A DNA stretch of 40,339 bases from Prosthecobacter sp. (GCF_014879935.1 NZ_JACSRD010000089.1:1-40339), one strand, 5' to 3'; positions 31,020-40,152 are shown, numbered from the stretch's first letter. Notes: generated from the sequence alone by a model not told the origin. Made by a program: numbers and translations.

Positions 31020-32066
31020 TTACGCCGCGAGACCGACTTCGGCATCTTTTTGCTCCTGCAGCTTCTTCGCCTCGCGGAAGCTCACGAGCTTGCGGTTCTT
31101 CTCGTCCCACAGGCGCAGATTGATGCACTTGAGGCTGGAGAGCAGGGTCAGGGGCTTGACCGAATGGAACATCGGGTGCGAGAAGTGGCAGCGTTCCAGA
31201 TGGTAGTTCGGGATGCGGGAGCTGAGATGATGGATGTGGTGGAAACCGATGTTCCCGGTGAACCACTGGAGGATGCGGGGCAGCTTGTAGAACGAGCTGC
31301 CGGAGATGGCGGCGGTGGTGTAATCCCAATCGTCCCGATGCTCCCAGTAAGTGTCCTCATACTGGTGCTGCACATAGAACATCCAGATGCCGGCGGCCCC
31401 TGCCACAAAGGTGACCGGAAGCTGCATCATGAGGTAGGCCTTCCAGCCAAACAGCCAGCACAGTCCGGCGACCATGAGAGTCACCGCCACGTTCATCGAC
31501 ATCACGGAGGAACGATCCTTGCCCTTGGCACGGGGCGAGGGGAAACGCTGATACACCAGGAACAGCACCAAAGGCCCGAGCAAGAAGAGCACGAATGGAT
31601 TGCGGACGATGCGGTAGAAGATCTGGCGGCTGCGTGGGGCTGCGGCGTATTCGTCCACCGTCATCGTCCAGATGTCGCCATCGCCGCGGCGGTCCAGGTC
31701 GCCTGAGGTCGCATGGTGCACATTGTGCTGCCAGCGCCAGTGGCCGTAGGGGGTGAAAGTCAGCATGCCGGTGATGAACCCGAGAATGTCGTTCGCCTTC
31801 TTCGATTTGAAGTAGGACCCGTGGCAGCAGTCGTGGAAGATGATGAACACGCGGACGAGCAGCAGGCCGGCCACCGCCGCGATGCCCAGAGTCAGCCAGT
31901 AGGAAACCTCAAGGCTGCGCCACATCGCATACCACAGGGCAAAATAGGGCACCAATGTGTTCACGATCTGCCAGGTGGCACGTGGCACGGACGGAGTCTG
32001 GAACGGTGCGGTGATCTGTTTCCACTCGGAGATGGAAGCCTGGATGCGGTCTGGTGCGGCTGTCAT
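31020..32066 (-). CDS. Fatty acid desaturase
   Basis: This membrane di-iron desaturase has the three His boxes HDCCH (78-82), HNVHH (114-118) and HHIHH (276-280), with several membrane segments between them (YFALWYAMWRSLEVSYWLTL, then GIAAVAGLLLVRVFIIFHDC). I chose the ATG at 32066 (MTAAPDRIQASISEWKQ) over the upstream one at 32093. Its 348 residues match bacterial acyl-lipid desaturases that introduce double bonds into membrane lipids, usually in response to cold. It is close to uvrB on the same strand (9 bp), so read-through into uvrB is likely. The 112 bp upstream hold an AT-rich stretch (AAAAATAAAT on the minus strand) that is probably the promoter. Confidence 0.92.
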   Translation of the reverse strand: MTAAPDRIQASISEWKQITAPFQTPSVPRATWQIVNTLVPYFALWYAMWRSLEVSYWLTLGIAAVAGLLLVRVFIIFHDCCHGSYFKSKKANDILGFITGMLTFTPYGHWRWQHNVHHATSGDLDRRGDGDIWTMTVDEYAAAPRSRQIFYRIVRNPFVLFLLGPLVLFLVYQRFPSPRAKGKDRSSVMSMNVAVTLMVAGLCWLFGWKAYLMMQLPVTFVAGAAGIWMFYVQHQYEDTYWEHRDDWDYTTAAISGSSFYKLPRILQWFTGNIGFHHIHHLSSRIPNYHLERCHFSHPMFHSVKPLTLLSSLKCINLRLWDEKNRKLVSFREAKKLQEQKDAEVGLAA

Positions 32067-32178
32067 GTGGCTGGGAAGCCATCCAACTAACACGACATTT
32101 CAGGGTTTGCCTGATTTATTTTTGTGTCGAATCTGCGTTTTGGGCATCCTTGGGCGGGGATTTAAGCCGTTTGACGCC

Positions 32179-33567
32179 TCAATAATCGCGGAACGGGCCC
32201 CGGGGCTCGCTGGCGTCCATCTCCCCCCGCCACCGGGCAAACCGGTCGCGCATCATCCGGGCGATCTCGGGTCTCTCATTCGTGAGATCGTTCTTTTCGC
32301 CCAGGTCGGTGCTCAGATCGTAAAGGCCGTTGCCCTTGGCCGATTCCAGCCATTTCCAGTTCTCAAAACGGGCCGCCCTGTCACTCCGGCGCTGCCAGAA
32401 CATTTCCTTCCGTGACGATTTTGTTTCTCCCTGGAGCACCGGCAGCATGTCGAAACCGTCCAGTTTGACGCCCTCGGGGGCCTGGGCTCCGCAGGCGGCA
32501 AGCAGCGTCGGCACCAGTTCCAGGGCGGTGAGAAACTCGTCCGTGGCCTTCCCGGCGGGCAGTTTTCCGGGCCAGCGGGCGATGAAGGGCACCCGCAGGC
32601 CGCCCTCCCACATGGTGCTTTTGCTGCCTTTGAGCGGGGCATTGCCGCCATTGCCGCTACCGCCGTTGTCGGACATGAAAATGACCAGCGTGTTGTCCCT
32701 CTGCCCGGCCTTTTCGACCGCCTCCATCAGGGCACCGATGGCCTCGTCCATGCACGTCACGGCACCGCAGTAGCGGGCCAGCCGCTCGTCCTTCACCGTG
32801 TCCCGATACATGGCGACGTACTTTTCCGGAGCCTGCACACCCTCGCCCTTCTTCTTTTCGCCTTCCTTCGTGTCTTCAGGGAAACTGGAGGCCCCATGCG
32901 GAGCGTTGAACGGCAGATAGAGGAAGAATGGCTTGTTTCCCGCATGCTGGTTCACGAAGTACAGCGCCTCGCGGCGGAACACACCGGTCACGTATTTGCC
33001 TTTGTCCTCCTCCGTGCGCGTGTTGCCGCGGAACAGCGACGGCACGCCGTAGCGCTCGTGCGTGTAGTAGTCGATGCCGTTGTTGCCGTGGCCGTAGAAG
33101 AAATCGAAACCGCGCTGCAGCGGCAGGAAGCGCTTCGCCTGCCCCATGTCCCATTTGCCGACGCATCCGGTCGCATATCCGGCCTTCTTGAGCATGTCGC
33201 CGATGGTGATCTCGCGCACATCAAGGCCCAGCGTCATCTCCGGCGACACCGCATACTCCTCGGCGGAGAACTTGTGGCCGAAGTTCACCATGTCATTGCG
33301 CACCATGTCATAGAGCCCGTTGCGCTGCGGATAGCGCCCGGTCAGGATGCTGCTGCGCGACGGCGTGCAAGCCGGCCACGTCACATAGAAACTCGTCCCG
33401 CGCACGCCTTCCGCCGCCAGTTTGTCCAGGTTCGGCGTGATCAGCGGCTTAGACCCGATGCAGCCGAGGTCAGGATAGCCCTGATCATCGCTGACGATCA
33501 AAATAACATTCGGCTGCGCACCGAGGCTCGCAGCCGAAAGAAGGAGGAGGGAAAGGAGGACTCTCAT
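32179..33567 (-). CDS. Secreted arylsulfatase-type sulfatase
   Basis: The 462-residue protein has a signal peptide (MRVLLSLLLLSAASLGAQ) and then the alkaline phosphatase-like sulfatase fold (NVILIVSDDQGYPDLGCIG with metal-binding Asp). The active-site signature is CTPSRSSILTGRY, in which Cys67 would be converted to formylglycine. The later part has GCVGKWDMGQ, FMSDNGGSGNGG and the DNGG metal-site motif. A formylglycine-generating enzyme must be encoded elsewhere. Such exported sulfatases desulfate polysaccharides and are abundant in Verrucomicrobia. The FKBP isomerase gene lies 28 bp upstream on the same strand. Confidence 0.95.
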   Translation of the reverse strand: MRVLLSLLLLSAASLGAQPNVILIVSDDQGYPDLGCIGSKPLITPNLDKLAAEGVRGTSFYVTWPACTPSRSSILTGRYPQRNGLYDMVRNDMVNFGHKFSAEEYAVSPEMTLGLDVREITIGDMLKKAGYATGCVGKWDMGQAKRFLPLQRGFDFFYGHGNNGIDYYTHERYGVPSLFRGNTRTEEDKGKYVTGVFRREALYFVNQHAGNKPFFLYLPFNAPHGASSFPEDTKEGEKKKGEGVQAPEKYVAMYRDTVKDERLARYCGAVTCMDEAIGALMEAVEKAGQRDNTLVIFMSDNGGSGNGGNAPLKGSKSTMWEGGLRVPFIARWPGKLPAGKATDEFLTALELVPTLLAACGAQAPEGVKLDGFDMLPVLQGETKSSRKEMFWQRRSDRAARFENWKWLESAKGNGLYDLSTDLGEKNDLTNERPEIARMMRDRFARWRGEMDASEPRGPFRDY

Positions 33568-33595
33568 GGCCGTCTGAACGACGGCATGCGCCGCT

Positions 33596-33991
33596 TTACT
33601 TCACCTTGAACAGCTCCACGTCGAAAATCAGCGCCTCATTCGGGCCGATGTCGCGACCGGCACCACGGGGGCCGTAGGCGAGGCGGCTGGGGATGAAGAA
33701 GCGGAACTTGCTGCCTTCCTTCATGAGCTGGACGCCTTCGGTCCAGCCGGGGATGACGCGGTTGAGCGGGAACTCGATGGTCTGGCCGCGCTTGTAGCTG
33801 CTGTCGAAGACCTTGCCGTCGATCAGCGTGCCTTCGTAGTGGACTTCGACGGTGTCGGTGGCCTTCGGGCTCTTGCCGGTGCCTTCGGTGATGACTTTGT
33901 ATTGGAGGCCGCTGGCGGTGACCTTCACGCCTTCCTTCTTGGCGTTGTCTTCGAGAAATTTCTCTCCTTTGGCGAGTGCGATGTCGGACAT
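33596..33991 (-). CDS. FKBP-type peptidyl-prolyl cis-trans isomerase
   Basis: The 131-residue protein has no signal peptide and starts MSDIALAKGEKFLEDNAKKE, a helical segment as in FkpA/FKBP22 proteins. The isomerase domain carries VEVHYEGTLIDGKVFDSSYK, the conserved PLNRVIPGWTEGVQLMKEGS and FFIPSRLAYGPRGAG, with Tyr, Asp, Phe, Val, Ile and Trp residues of the active pocket present. It is therefore probably an active enzyme, either cytoplasmic or exported by another route. It shares a short divergent intergenic region with glpD and precedes the sulfatase. Confidence 0.95.
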   Translation of the reverse strand: MSDIALAKGEKFLEDNAKKEGVKVTASGLQYKVITEGTGKSPKATDTVEVHYEGTLIDGKVFDSSYKRGQTIEFPLNRVIPGWTEGVQLMKEGSKFRFFIPSRLAYGPRGAGRDIGPNEALIFDVELFKVK

Positions 33992-34038
33992 GGGATGGTT
34001 GGGGTTGTTTGGAGCGTCGAGGCTAGCAGGAGGCGGCG

Positions 34039-34059
34039 GAATGTCGAATGACGAATGAC
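34039..34059. repeat. GAATGAC heptad repeat (second locus)
   Basis: Three heptads (GAATGTC, GAATGAC, GAATGAC) lie in the divergent region between the FKBP gene and glpD, about 30 bases upstream of the glpD ATG. The same unit occurs as an array upstream of hemL at 5636-5670. Confidence 0.6.
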
Positions 34060-34073
34060 GAACGGGCGGTTCC

Positions 34074-34082
34074 TGTTACACT
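34074..34082 (+). promoter_or_regulatory. Possible extended -10 of glpD
   Basis: TGTTACACT (TGT plus TACACT) lies 6 bases before the glpD ATG. It is identical to the extended -10 of the gntR promoter. If used, transcription would start at or next to the ATG, giving a leaderless mRNA. No convincing -35 is visible. Confidence 0.35.
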
Positions 34083-34088
34083 CGCCGC

Positions 34089-35651
34089 ATGAATCGTGAA
34101 CGCATGCTTTCGCAGCTCGCCGCGCATAGCGGTCCTTTTGACATCGCGATCATCGGCGGCGGGGCGACGGGGCTGGGCGCGGCCGTGGACGCGGCCTCCC
34201 GGGGTCACTCCGTGGTGCTGGTGGAGCAGAGCGACTTCGCGAAGGGCACATCGAGCCGCAGCACGAAGCTGGTGCACGGCGGCGTGCGTTATTTGAAGCA
34301 AGGCAATGTCTCGCTGGTGCTGGAGGCGCTGCGGGAACGTGGCCTGCTCGTGCGGAATGCGCCGCACCTCGTGCACAGCCTCGCGTTCGTGATCCCGAGC
34401 TACCACTGGTGGGAGGGACCGTTTTACGGCATCGGCTTGAAGATGTATGACGCGCTGGCGGGCCAGCTCGGCCTCGAGCCGTCACGCTGGCTCACGCGGG
34501 CGGAAATCATGGATCAACTGCCCACCTTGGAGGCGGAGGGGCTCGATGGCGGTATCGTGTATCACGACGGGCAGTTCGATGACGCCCGTCTGGCCATCCA
34601 CCTCGCCCGCACCGCAGCGAATCACGGCGCGGTGTTGCTGAATCACACCCGCTGCCGTGGTTTGATGAAGGAAAACGGCCACGTCATCGGCATCAAGGCC
34701 GAGTGCGTCGAAACCGGGAGGCAGCATGAGATCCGCGCGAAGTGCGTGATCAACGCCACGGGCGTGTTCGTCGATGACGTGCGGCACATGGATGATGCGA
34801 AGGCGGACAGAATCGTCGCACCCAGCCAGGGCGTGCACCTGGTGTTGCCGCGCGAGTTTCTGCCGGGTGATTCGGCGATCATGATCCCGAAGACCGACGA
34901 CGGGCGCGTGCTCTTCGCCGTCCCCTGGCATGGATGCGTCATCATCGGCACCACGGACACGCCGGTGGACCATGCGACGGTCGAACCCCGCGCCTTGCCG
35001 GAGGAAACCGACTTCCTCCTCAAACACGCGGCCCGTTATCTGACGCGTGATCCGCGTCCCGGCGACGTGTTGAGCATTTTCGCGGGCCTGCGGCCGCTGG
35101 TGGCCATGAAGAACGCCGAATCGACGGCGGCACTCTCCCGCGACCACACCATCCTCGTTTCGGCCTCGGGCCTGATCACGATCACGGGTGGCAAATGGAC
35201 GACGTATCGCCGCATGGCGGAGGACGTGGTCGATCATGCCGAATTGATCGCAGGAATCGGCGTGAGGCGCTGTGTGACGCACGATTTGATGATCCACGGC
35301 AGCGCCACGGTGCTCGATCCGCAGGATCCGCTGGCCGTTTATGGCAGTGACGCGGCGGAGATCCGGGAACTGGCACGCCAGGCGCCGGAATGGGCCGGGA
35401 AAGTGCACCCACGGCTGGATCTGACCTGCGCGGAGGTCATTTTCCACGTGCGCCATGAAATGGCCCGCACCGTGGGGGATGTGCTGGCAAGGCGCAGCCG
35501 CAGTTTGCTGCTCAATGCCCAAGCCAGCATGTCCGCCGCACCGCGTGTGGCGGCGCTGATGGCGTCTGAACTGGGCTGGGACGCGGAAACGACCGCACAC
35601 CAAGTGGAACGCTTCCGGCAACTGGCCTGCGGATACATCCTGGAGGGCTGA
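34089..35651 (+). CDS. glpD: Aerobic glycerol-3-phosphate dehydrogenase
   Basis: This FAD enzyme oxidises glycerol-3-phosphate to dihydroxyacetone phosphate and feeds electrons to quinones. The FAD motif FDIAIIGGGATGLGAAVDAA is at residues 17-36, followed by SSRSTKLVHGGVRYLKQGN. GVFVDDVRHMD, ITITGGKWTTYRRMAED and the C-terminal extension are also conserved. Its 520 residues match the family. It should be peripheral on the inner membrane. No glpK or glpF is adjacent. It ends 4 bp from the convergent kinase gene. Confidence 0.96.
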   Translation: MNRERMLSQLAAHSGPFDIAIIGGGATGLGAAVDAASRGHSVVLVEQSDFAKGTSSRSTKLVHGGVRYLKQGNVSLVLEALRERGLLVRNAPHLVHSLAFVIPSYHWWEGPFYGIGLKMYDALAGQLGLEPSRWLTRAEIMDQLPTLEAEGLDGGIVYHDGQFDDARLAIHLARTAANHGAVLLNHTRCRGLMKENGHVIGIKAECVETGRQHEIRAKCVINATGVFVDDVRHMDDAKADRIVAPSQGVHLVLPREFLPGDSAIMIPKTDDGRVLFAVPWHGCVIIGTTDTPVDHATVEPRALPEETDFLLKHAARYLTRDPRPGDVLSIFAGLRPLVAMKNAESTAALSRDHTILVSASGLITITGGKWTTYRRMAEDVVDHAELIAGIGVRRCVTHDLMIHGSATVLDPQDPLAVYGSDAAEIRELARQAPEWAGKVHPRLDLTCAEVIFHVRHEMARTVGDVLARRSRSLLLNAQASMSAAPRVAALMASELGWDAETTAHQVERFRQLACGYILEG

Positions 35652-35655
35652 ACCC

Positions 35656-38244
35656 TCATCGCCGGACGGCCGCTTGCCATGCGGTGAGTTCGTCCGGCTG
35701 CGGGGCGTTTTCATCGGCCTTGCGACAGGCATTCCACGAGGTGAGGGCGATCTTGGCCCAGTCAGCCACATACTCGGGCTCCTGTGATGAGGAAGGCTCT
35801 GCAAGGATCTGCTTCCAGCCATCACGGGCTTGTTCGAGCGCGTCCGCCGGGCGTTGTTGGCGCAAACGGACATGGATCATCGCCTGGAGATCTTCGAGGC
35901 GGTTTTTGTAGCTCGCGTTGTAGGTGGCATGAAGCTCGTAGCGCTCACGGTGAAAGCGCCAGCTTTCGTCAAACTGGCCCGCCGCCTCGTGCGCCTGGGC
36001 CAGCGCGAACAAGGCGCGGCTGCGCAGCGTCTGGTTGCCGCCTTGATTGGCGATTTCGAGCGCCTCGCCAGCCGTGGTGACGGCCTCCTGTGGCCGTTTC
36101 AGGGCACGAAGGGCCGCAGCCTTGGCCTCCAGCGCCTTCAGCATGTCTTCGTGAAACGTCCCGGCATGATTCGCACCGTCAGAGGTGGCGGCATTGTGGC
36201 TGCGGATGAGGTCGAGCGCCTCAGTCGCGTGGGTGACCGCCTCTGCATGCTGGCGGGCGAGGTTTTCGATCTCGGCCAGGACGATGATCTGATGCGGCAG
36301 CTCGTGCTGCCTGTCTGGCCGGGATCTGAAACGAGCCACGACGGCTTTTTGGAGATCAGCCGCACGTGCGGGGTTGCCACGATGGGTCTGCAATTCGACG
36401 CTCCGCGCACCAAACTCGTCCTCGTGATCTGAAAGGGAGCCGTACGCTTTCGCCAGCTCCACGCATTCGGCGATCTGCTGCTCAGCGCCTTCGAAGTCTT
36501 GTGCCGCCTCCAATGCGCCGGCGTGAGTCATGAGGATGATGTGCAAGCGGTTGCCGCTCAGTTGGAGGCGTCTGGCCTCGGCGACGCTTTCGGCGGAAAC
36601 CCTGGCCGCGTCCTTGCCGCGGTGCAGTTTCGTCCAGAGACGCACCAGCAGCCCCTGGGTGTGGAACCAGGCCTCGCTGCCACGTCCTTCGTGGTCTTCG
36701 ACCCGCGTCTTCAACTCTTCGAGCAGGGGCACGGCCTCGACGCGGGTGCCGTGATCCACCATCATGATGAGGTGCCTGAAGGCGGTCGCACGTGCGGGGG
36801 CGCTGTCGGGCCCGTGGTGGGCGGCGGCCAGTTCCGCACACTGACGCAACGCTGCGATGGAGAGCTTGCGGTCGCTCATCAGGTCGTACAAATCGGCGAC
36901 CTGTGCCATCAGCGCGATCTGAAGCTCCGGGTCCTGGCTGATCTCGCTGATGCGATTTTGGCTGCTGATGAGGGCCAGACGCAGCGCTTCGGGGTTGCGG
37001 CCATTGCGCACTTCCGCCGCGACCTCCCCCAGCAGGCCGTTGAGGAAGTCGGCTGTCTCGCGACTGCGGGCGGATTCTGCCTCCGCATGTCGTTGCGCCT
37101 CATACGCGCGTCTGGCCTGCCACAGCGCCACACCGGTGCCGCCCAGGAGCGCCAGCACGCTCACACAGGCCGCGGCGAAGGCCACGCGGTGACGTTTGAT
37201 CCAGCGGGAGGCCAGATAAGCCGTGCTGGGCGGATGCGCGGAGACGGGCTCGTCATCAAGGAAGCGCTGCAGATCGGCCGCAAACTCCGCCGCGCTCTGG
37301 TAGCGGCGCTGCGGCTCTTTTTCGAGCGCCCGGAGCGTGATCCAGTCGAGATCCTGCGGCAGTTGCGATGCGTCCGGCCGCGGGGCATCCGGCACCGGGG
37401 CGCCATGCTGGGTGGCGAAGGAGGTGGAAGGACGCCGCGGCAGCTCCTCGCGGATGATGCGCCGGAAAAACTGCGGGCCTTTCTCCTTCAACGTGCGCGG
37501 GTCGAACGGCGGGGTGCCAGTGAGCAGCTCATACAGCAGCGTGCCCAGCGCGTAAATGTCGCTGCGGGTGTCCACCGCGCTCACGTCGGAAGTTTGCTCC
37601 GGTGACATGTATTGCGGCGTGCCGAGGATGAGCTTTGCCTGCGTCATGTAGGTCACGCCGGGCACCCCGCCGGAATCGATCGCCTTGGCGATGCCGAAGT
37701 CGATGATCTTGGGGACCGGCCGCCCGTCCACTTCGATCACCAGCACGTTGGAGGGCTTCAGGTCGCGATGAATGACCCCTTTCTGATGCGCATGCTGCAC
37801 ACCGCCGCACACATCACGGAACAGGGCGATCTTTTCGCGCAGCGGCAGCGCATGCCTCGCGCAATACGTGGTGACCGGCTGCCCGCGCAGCATTTCCATC
37901 ACGAAGTACGGCCTGCCATCAGGGGAGACGCCCGCGTCGAACATGGTGGCGATGCACGGGTGCTCCATGGCCGCCAGCATGCGCCGCTCCTGCTCGAAGC
38001 GGGCAAGGATCTGCCGCGAATCCATGCCGCGCTTCAACAGTTTCAGCGCCACCTCGCGTCTCACCGGCTCCTGCTGCTCCGCCCGCCAAACGATCCCGAA
38101 TCCGCCCTCGCCGATCGCCTCTTCCAGCCGGTAAGGGCCGATGTGGTCGCCCGGTTTTTCATCACCTGCCTCCAGGGGCTCCATTGCTTCGTCCAGCATC
38201 GCTGCTGCGGCGGCATCGGAGAATGGACTGGGTTTCGGAGGCAT
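35656..38244 (-). CDS. Membrane-anchored serine/threonine protein kinase with TPR-like region
   Basis: The ATG at 38244 gives 862 residues; a TTG at 38283 is possible but leads into non-kinase sequence. The kinase domain covers about residues 38-330: Gly-rich loop IGEGGFGIVW, Lys68 in VALKLL, HRDLKPSN (Asp161 catalytic), DFG at 182-184, activation-loop end GTPQYMSPEQ. A membrane segment follows at about 353-376 (VAFAAACVSVLALLGGTGVALW), then a long helical region with TPR-like repeats of about 40 residues (ALEAAQDFEGAEQQIAECVE, ALKRPQEAVTTAGEALEIAN and others). This layout is common in Planctomycetes and Verrucomicrobia. The C-terminal part is probably outside the cytoplasm and may sense or bind partners. 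No substrate is evident. It converges on glpD and diverges from the next oxidoreductase. Confidence 0.93.
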   Translation of the reverse strand: MPPKPSPFSDAAAAAMLDEAMEPLEAGDEKPGDHIGPYRLEEAIGEGGFGIVWRAEQQEPVRREVALKLLKRGMDSRQILARFEQERRMLAAMEHPCIATMFDAGVSPDGRPYFVMEMLRGQPVTTYCARHALPLREKIALFRDVCGGVQHAHQKGVIHRDLKPSNVLVIEVDGRPVPKIIDFGIAKAIDSGGVPGVTYMTQAKLILGTPQYMSPEQTSDVSAVDTRSDIYALGTLLYELLTGTPPFDPRTLKEKGPQFFRRIIREELPRRPSTSFATQHGAPVPDAPRPDASQLPQDLDWITLRALEKEPQRRYQSAAEFAADLQRFLDDEPVSAHPPSTAYLASRWIKRHRVAFAAACVSVLALLGGTGVALWQARRAYEAQRHAEAESARSRETADFLNGLLGEVAAEVRNGRNPEALRLALISSQNRISEISQDPELQIALMAQVADLYDLMSDRKLSIAALRQCAELAAAHHGPDSAPARATAFRHLIMMVDHGTRVEAVPLLEELKTRVEDHEGRGSEAWFHTQGLLVRLWTKLHRGKDAARVSAESVAEARRLQLSGNRLHIILMTHAGALEAAQDFEGAEQQIAECVELAKAYGSLSDHEDEFGARSVELQTHRGNPARAADLQKAVVARFRSRPDRQHELPHQIIVLAEIENLARQHAEAVTHATEALDLIRSHNAATSDGANHAGTFHEDMLKALEAKAAALRALKRPQEAVTTAGEALEIANQGGNQTLRSRALFALAQAHEAAGQFDESWRFHRERYELHATYNASYKNRLEDLQAMIHVRLRQQRPADALEQARDGWKQILAEPSSSQEPEYVADWAKIALTSWNACRKADENAPQPDELTAWQAAVRR

Positions 38245-38344
38245 GGGATCGCGAGTATGGAACAAGACGCTCCCGTGGACCAATTCTACGTGCCAAACTT
38301 TGTGCGATTGACCGCATGCATCGCCACCGCTTCACTCCGCGCTC

Positions 38345-39523
38345 ATGACACCCCTTCACCAACTCCGCGCAGGCATCATCGGCACAGGATTCATCGGCCC
38401 CGTCCACATCGAGGCGCTCAAACGGCTCGGCGTCACCGTGAACGGCATCTGCGGCTCTTCCAAGAGCGCCCGCAAAACTGGCGAGCTGTGGGGCATTCCC
38501 GAGGTGTATGGCGACTACGACTTCGAGGCGATGTATGCGAGCCCGAACATCGACGTGGTGCACATCACCTCGCCAAACAAAGTGCACGTGGAGCAGTGTT
38601 TGAAGGCGCTCGACATGGGCAAGCACGTGATCTGCGAGAAGCCGCTGGGCATGACGACGAAGGAAACGCAGCTCGTCGTCGATGCGGTGCGCAAAGGCGG
38701 CAGAAAAGGCCCCGTCTTCGCGGTGAACTACATGTGCCGCTTCTTCCCCGCCGTGCTGCAGATGCGCGCGATGGTGGCACGCGGCGATCTCGGCCAGATC
38801 ATCCACGTGCAGGGCCATTTCTTCCAGGACTGGCTGCTGCATGAGACCGACTACAACTGGCGCGTGCTCGCCAGCGAGGGCGGCAAACTGCGTGCCGTGG
38901 GCGACATCGGCACCCACTGGATCGACGCGGTCAGTTTCGTGCTCGGATCGAAGGCGCAGAGTGTTTTTGCGCACGTCGAAACCTTCCACAAGACCCGCAA
39001 GCGTCCGAAGGGCGAGGTGCAGACCTTTGCGAAGGTCGATCCGAAGAAGATGGTCGATTACAAGGTCGATACCGAGGATTTCGGCAGCGTGCTGCTGAAG
39101 TTCGGCAAGGCGAAACACGGTTTCGCCGACGGTGTGCACGCGAACGCGAGCATCTCACAGGTCGCCGCCGGCTGGAAGTGCAGCCTCAGCTTCGGCATCT
39201 ACGGTACGAAGGGCAGCGTCCGCTGGGACTTGCAGCAGCCGAACGAAATCATGGTCGGCCGTCGCGATGGGCCGAACCAGATCCTCCAGCGTGCCACGCC
39301 TGGCTTCATGGAGGACGTCGCCAACTTCACCGACTATCCCGGCGGCCATGCTGAAGGCTTCAGCGACGCGCACAAGATGCACTACCGCGCCGTGTATGAG
39401 CACATCGCCAGCGGGAAGAAGACCGAACCCCTCTTCGCCACCGCCGCCGACGGCCACCACGAGGTCAAACTCTGCGAGGCCATCCTGCAAAGCAGCAAGG
39501 AGAAGACCTGGGTGAAGGTGTGA
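38345..39523 (+). CDS. Gfo/Idh/MocA family oxidoreductase
   Basis: This is a cytoplasmic NAD(P)-dependent oxidoreductase of 392 residues. The Rossmann motif is LRAGIIGTGFIGPVHIEALK; EKP is present in GKHVICEKPLGMT; the catalytic-type His lies in GDIGTHWIDAVSF. Members act on sugars, inositols or their derivatives. The C-terminal half (FAKVDPKKMVDYKVDTEDFG) follows the typical alpha/beta fold. It is not related closely to the Tat-exported oxidoreductase at 21168-22175, which has an altered glycine motif. The substrate is unknown. A 34-bp gap separates it from the small membrane protein gene. Confidence 0.9.
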   Translation: MTPLHQLRAGIIGTGFIGPVHIEALKRLGVTVNGICGSSKSARKTGELWGIPEVYGDYDFEAMYASPNIDVVHITSPNKVHVEQCLKALDMGKHVICEKPLGMTTKETQLVVDAVRKGGRKGPVFAVNYMCRFFPAVLQMRAMVARGDLGQIIHVQGHFFQDWLLHETDYNWRVLASEGGKLRAVGDIGTHWIDAVSFVLGSKAQSVFAHVETFHKTRKRPKGEVQTFAKVDPKKMVDYKVDTEDFGSVLLKFGKAKHGFADGVHANASISQVAAGWKCSLSFGIYGTKGSVRWDLQQPNEIMVGRRDGPNQILQRATPGFMEDVANFTDYPGGHAEGFSDAHKMHYRAVYEHIASGKKTEPLFATAADGHHEVKLCEAILQSSKEKTWVKV

Positions 39524-39557
39524 GGCATTGGGCTTACCGGGCAGAATTCAACCTGCT

Positions 39558-39911
39558 ATGAACAAAGCTCTTATCGTGATCGGCTACGTCCTGCTCATGG
39601 CGACGTTGCCTGCGGTTCTCGAAAACATGGGGGAGGTGTATTGGGCAACGATTACTGCAGGGCCACAGATGATCGGCTTTGTTCTCGCCCATGCGGATCC
39701 CAGTTCAACTTGGGTGCGAGTGATCCGCTATTCTGGCATTGCAGGCATCGCATATCACTTTTTCGGTGCCATCACTGTGGGTCGAATTCTTCTCGGCACC
39801 CATCCGAGCCGACATCTGAAGCTGTTCTCATGGATGTTTTTGATTTTCACTGTCCATGGCATCTTCAGCGCACTTTATCCTTTCTGGTCACCATGGTTTG
39901 AGCGCACATGA
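39558..39911 (+). CDS. Small membrane protein (117 aa)
   Basis: The ATG at 39558 gives a protein with three to four hydrophobic segments (ALIVIGYVLLMATLPAVLEN, ITAGPQMIGFVLAHA, YSGIAGIAYHFFGAITVGRI, LFSWMFLIFTVHGIFSALYP). No known family motif is visible. GC content looks lower than the preceding gene. Its context (an oxidoreductase upstream, an antitoxin remnant downstream) says little. It may be an accessory gene. Confidence 0.6.
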   Translation: MNKALIVIGYVLLMATLPAVLENMGEVYWATITAGPQMIGFVLAHADPSSTWVRVIRYSGIAGIAYHFFGAITVGRILLGTHPSRHLKLFSWMFLIFTVHGIFSALYPFWSPWFERT

Positions 39912-39954
39912 AGTGTGATCTTGAGAAATGCGCTAATGCCGGCGCTTTTAACTC

Positions 39955-40152
39955 ATAAAGAACAAGACCAAAGCGGTCAGCGCCAAGACCCAGGCTCGCA
40001 GGTTGATCGACAAACTGCCAGCGACGGCGTCATGGGACGATGTGATGCAGCAGATTTATGTGCGGCAGAAGATCGAGGCCGGGCTTGCTGACTTGAACGC
40101 CGGACGCAGGCATTCGCAGGCCAGCGTCAAACGTGAGTTCGGCGTGGCGTGA
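39955..40152 (+). pseudogene. Antitoxin-like small gene with ATA in place of a start codon
   Basis: The frame reads ATA-AAG-AAC-AAG-ACC and then TKAVSAKTQARRLIDKLPAT, ASWDDVMQQIYVRQKIEAGL, ADLNAGRRHSQASVKREFGV. The DKLPATASWDDVMQQIYVR part and the KIEAGLADLNAGRRHSQASV part match the small antitoxins that precede ParE/RelE-type toxins (pattern LPxxAxxDDVM, then A-G-L-x-D-x-x-x-G-R). A normal start would be ATG where ATA stands at 39955; TTG at 40003 is the next option and would delete the first 16 residues. No toxin gene follows. It looks like a decaying orphan antitoxin. Confidence 0.55.

Noticed and set aside
28977..31706. Long plus-strand open frame of 909 aa
   Set aside because: It is fully antisense to uvrB and part of the desaturase, both of which are certain. 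Its composition is that of a reverse-strand shadow in GC-rich DNA.
34073..34081. Half-site of the GntR operator (CTGTTACAC) upstream of glpD
   Set aside because: Only one half-site is present without its dyad partner. The shared sequence is better explained as the same extended -10 promoter element.
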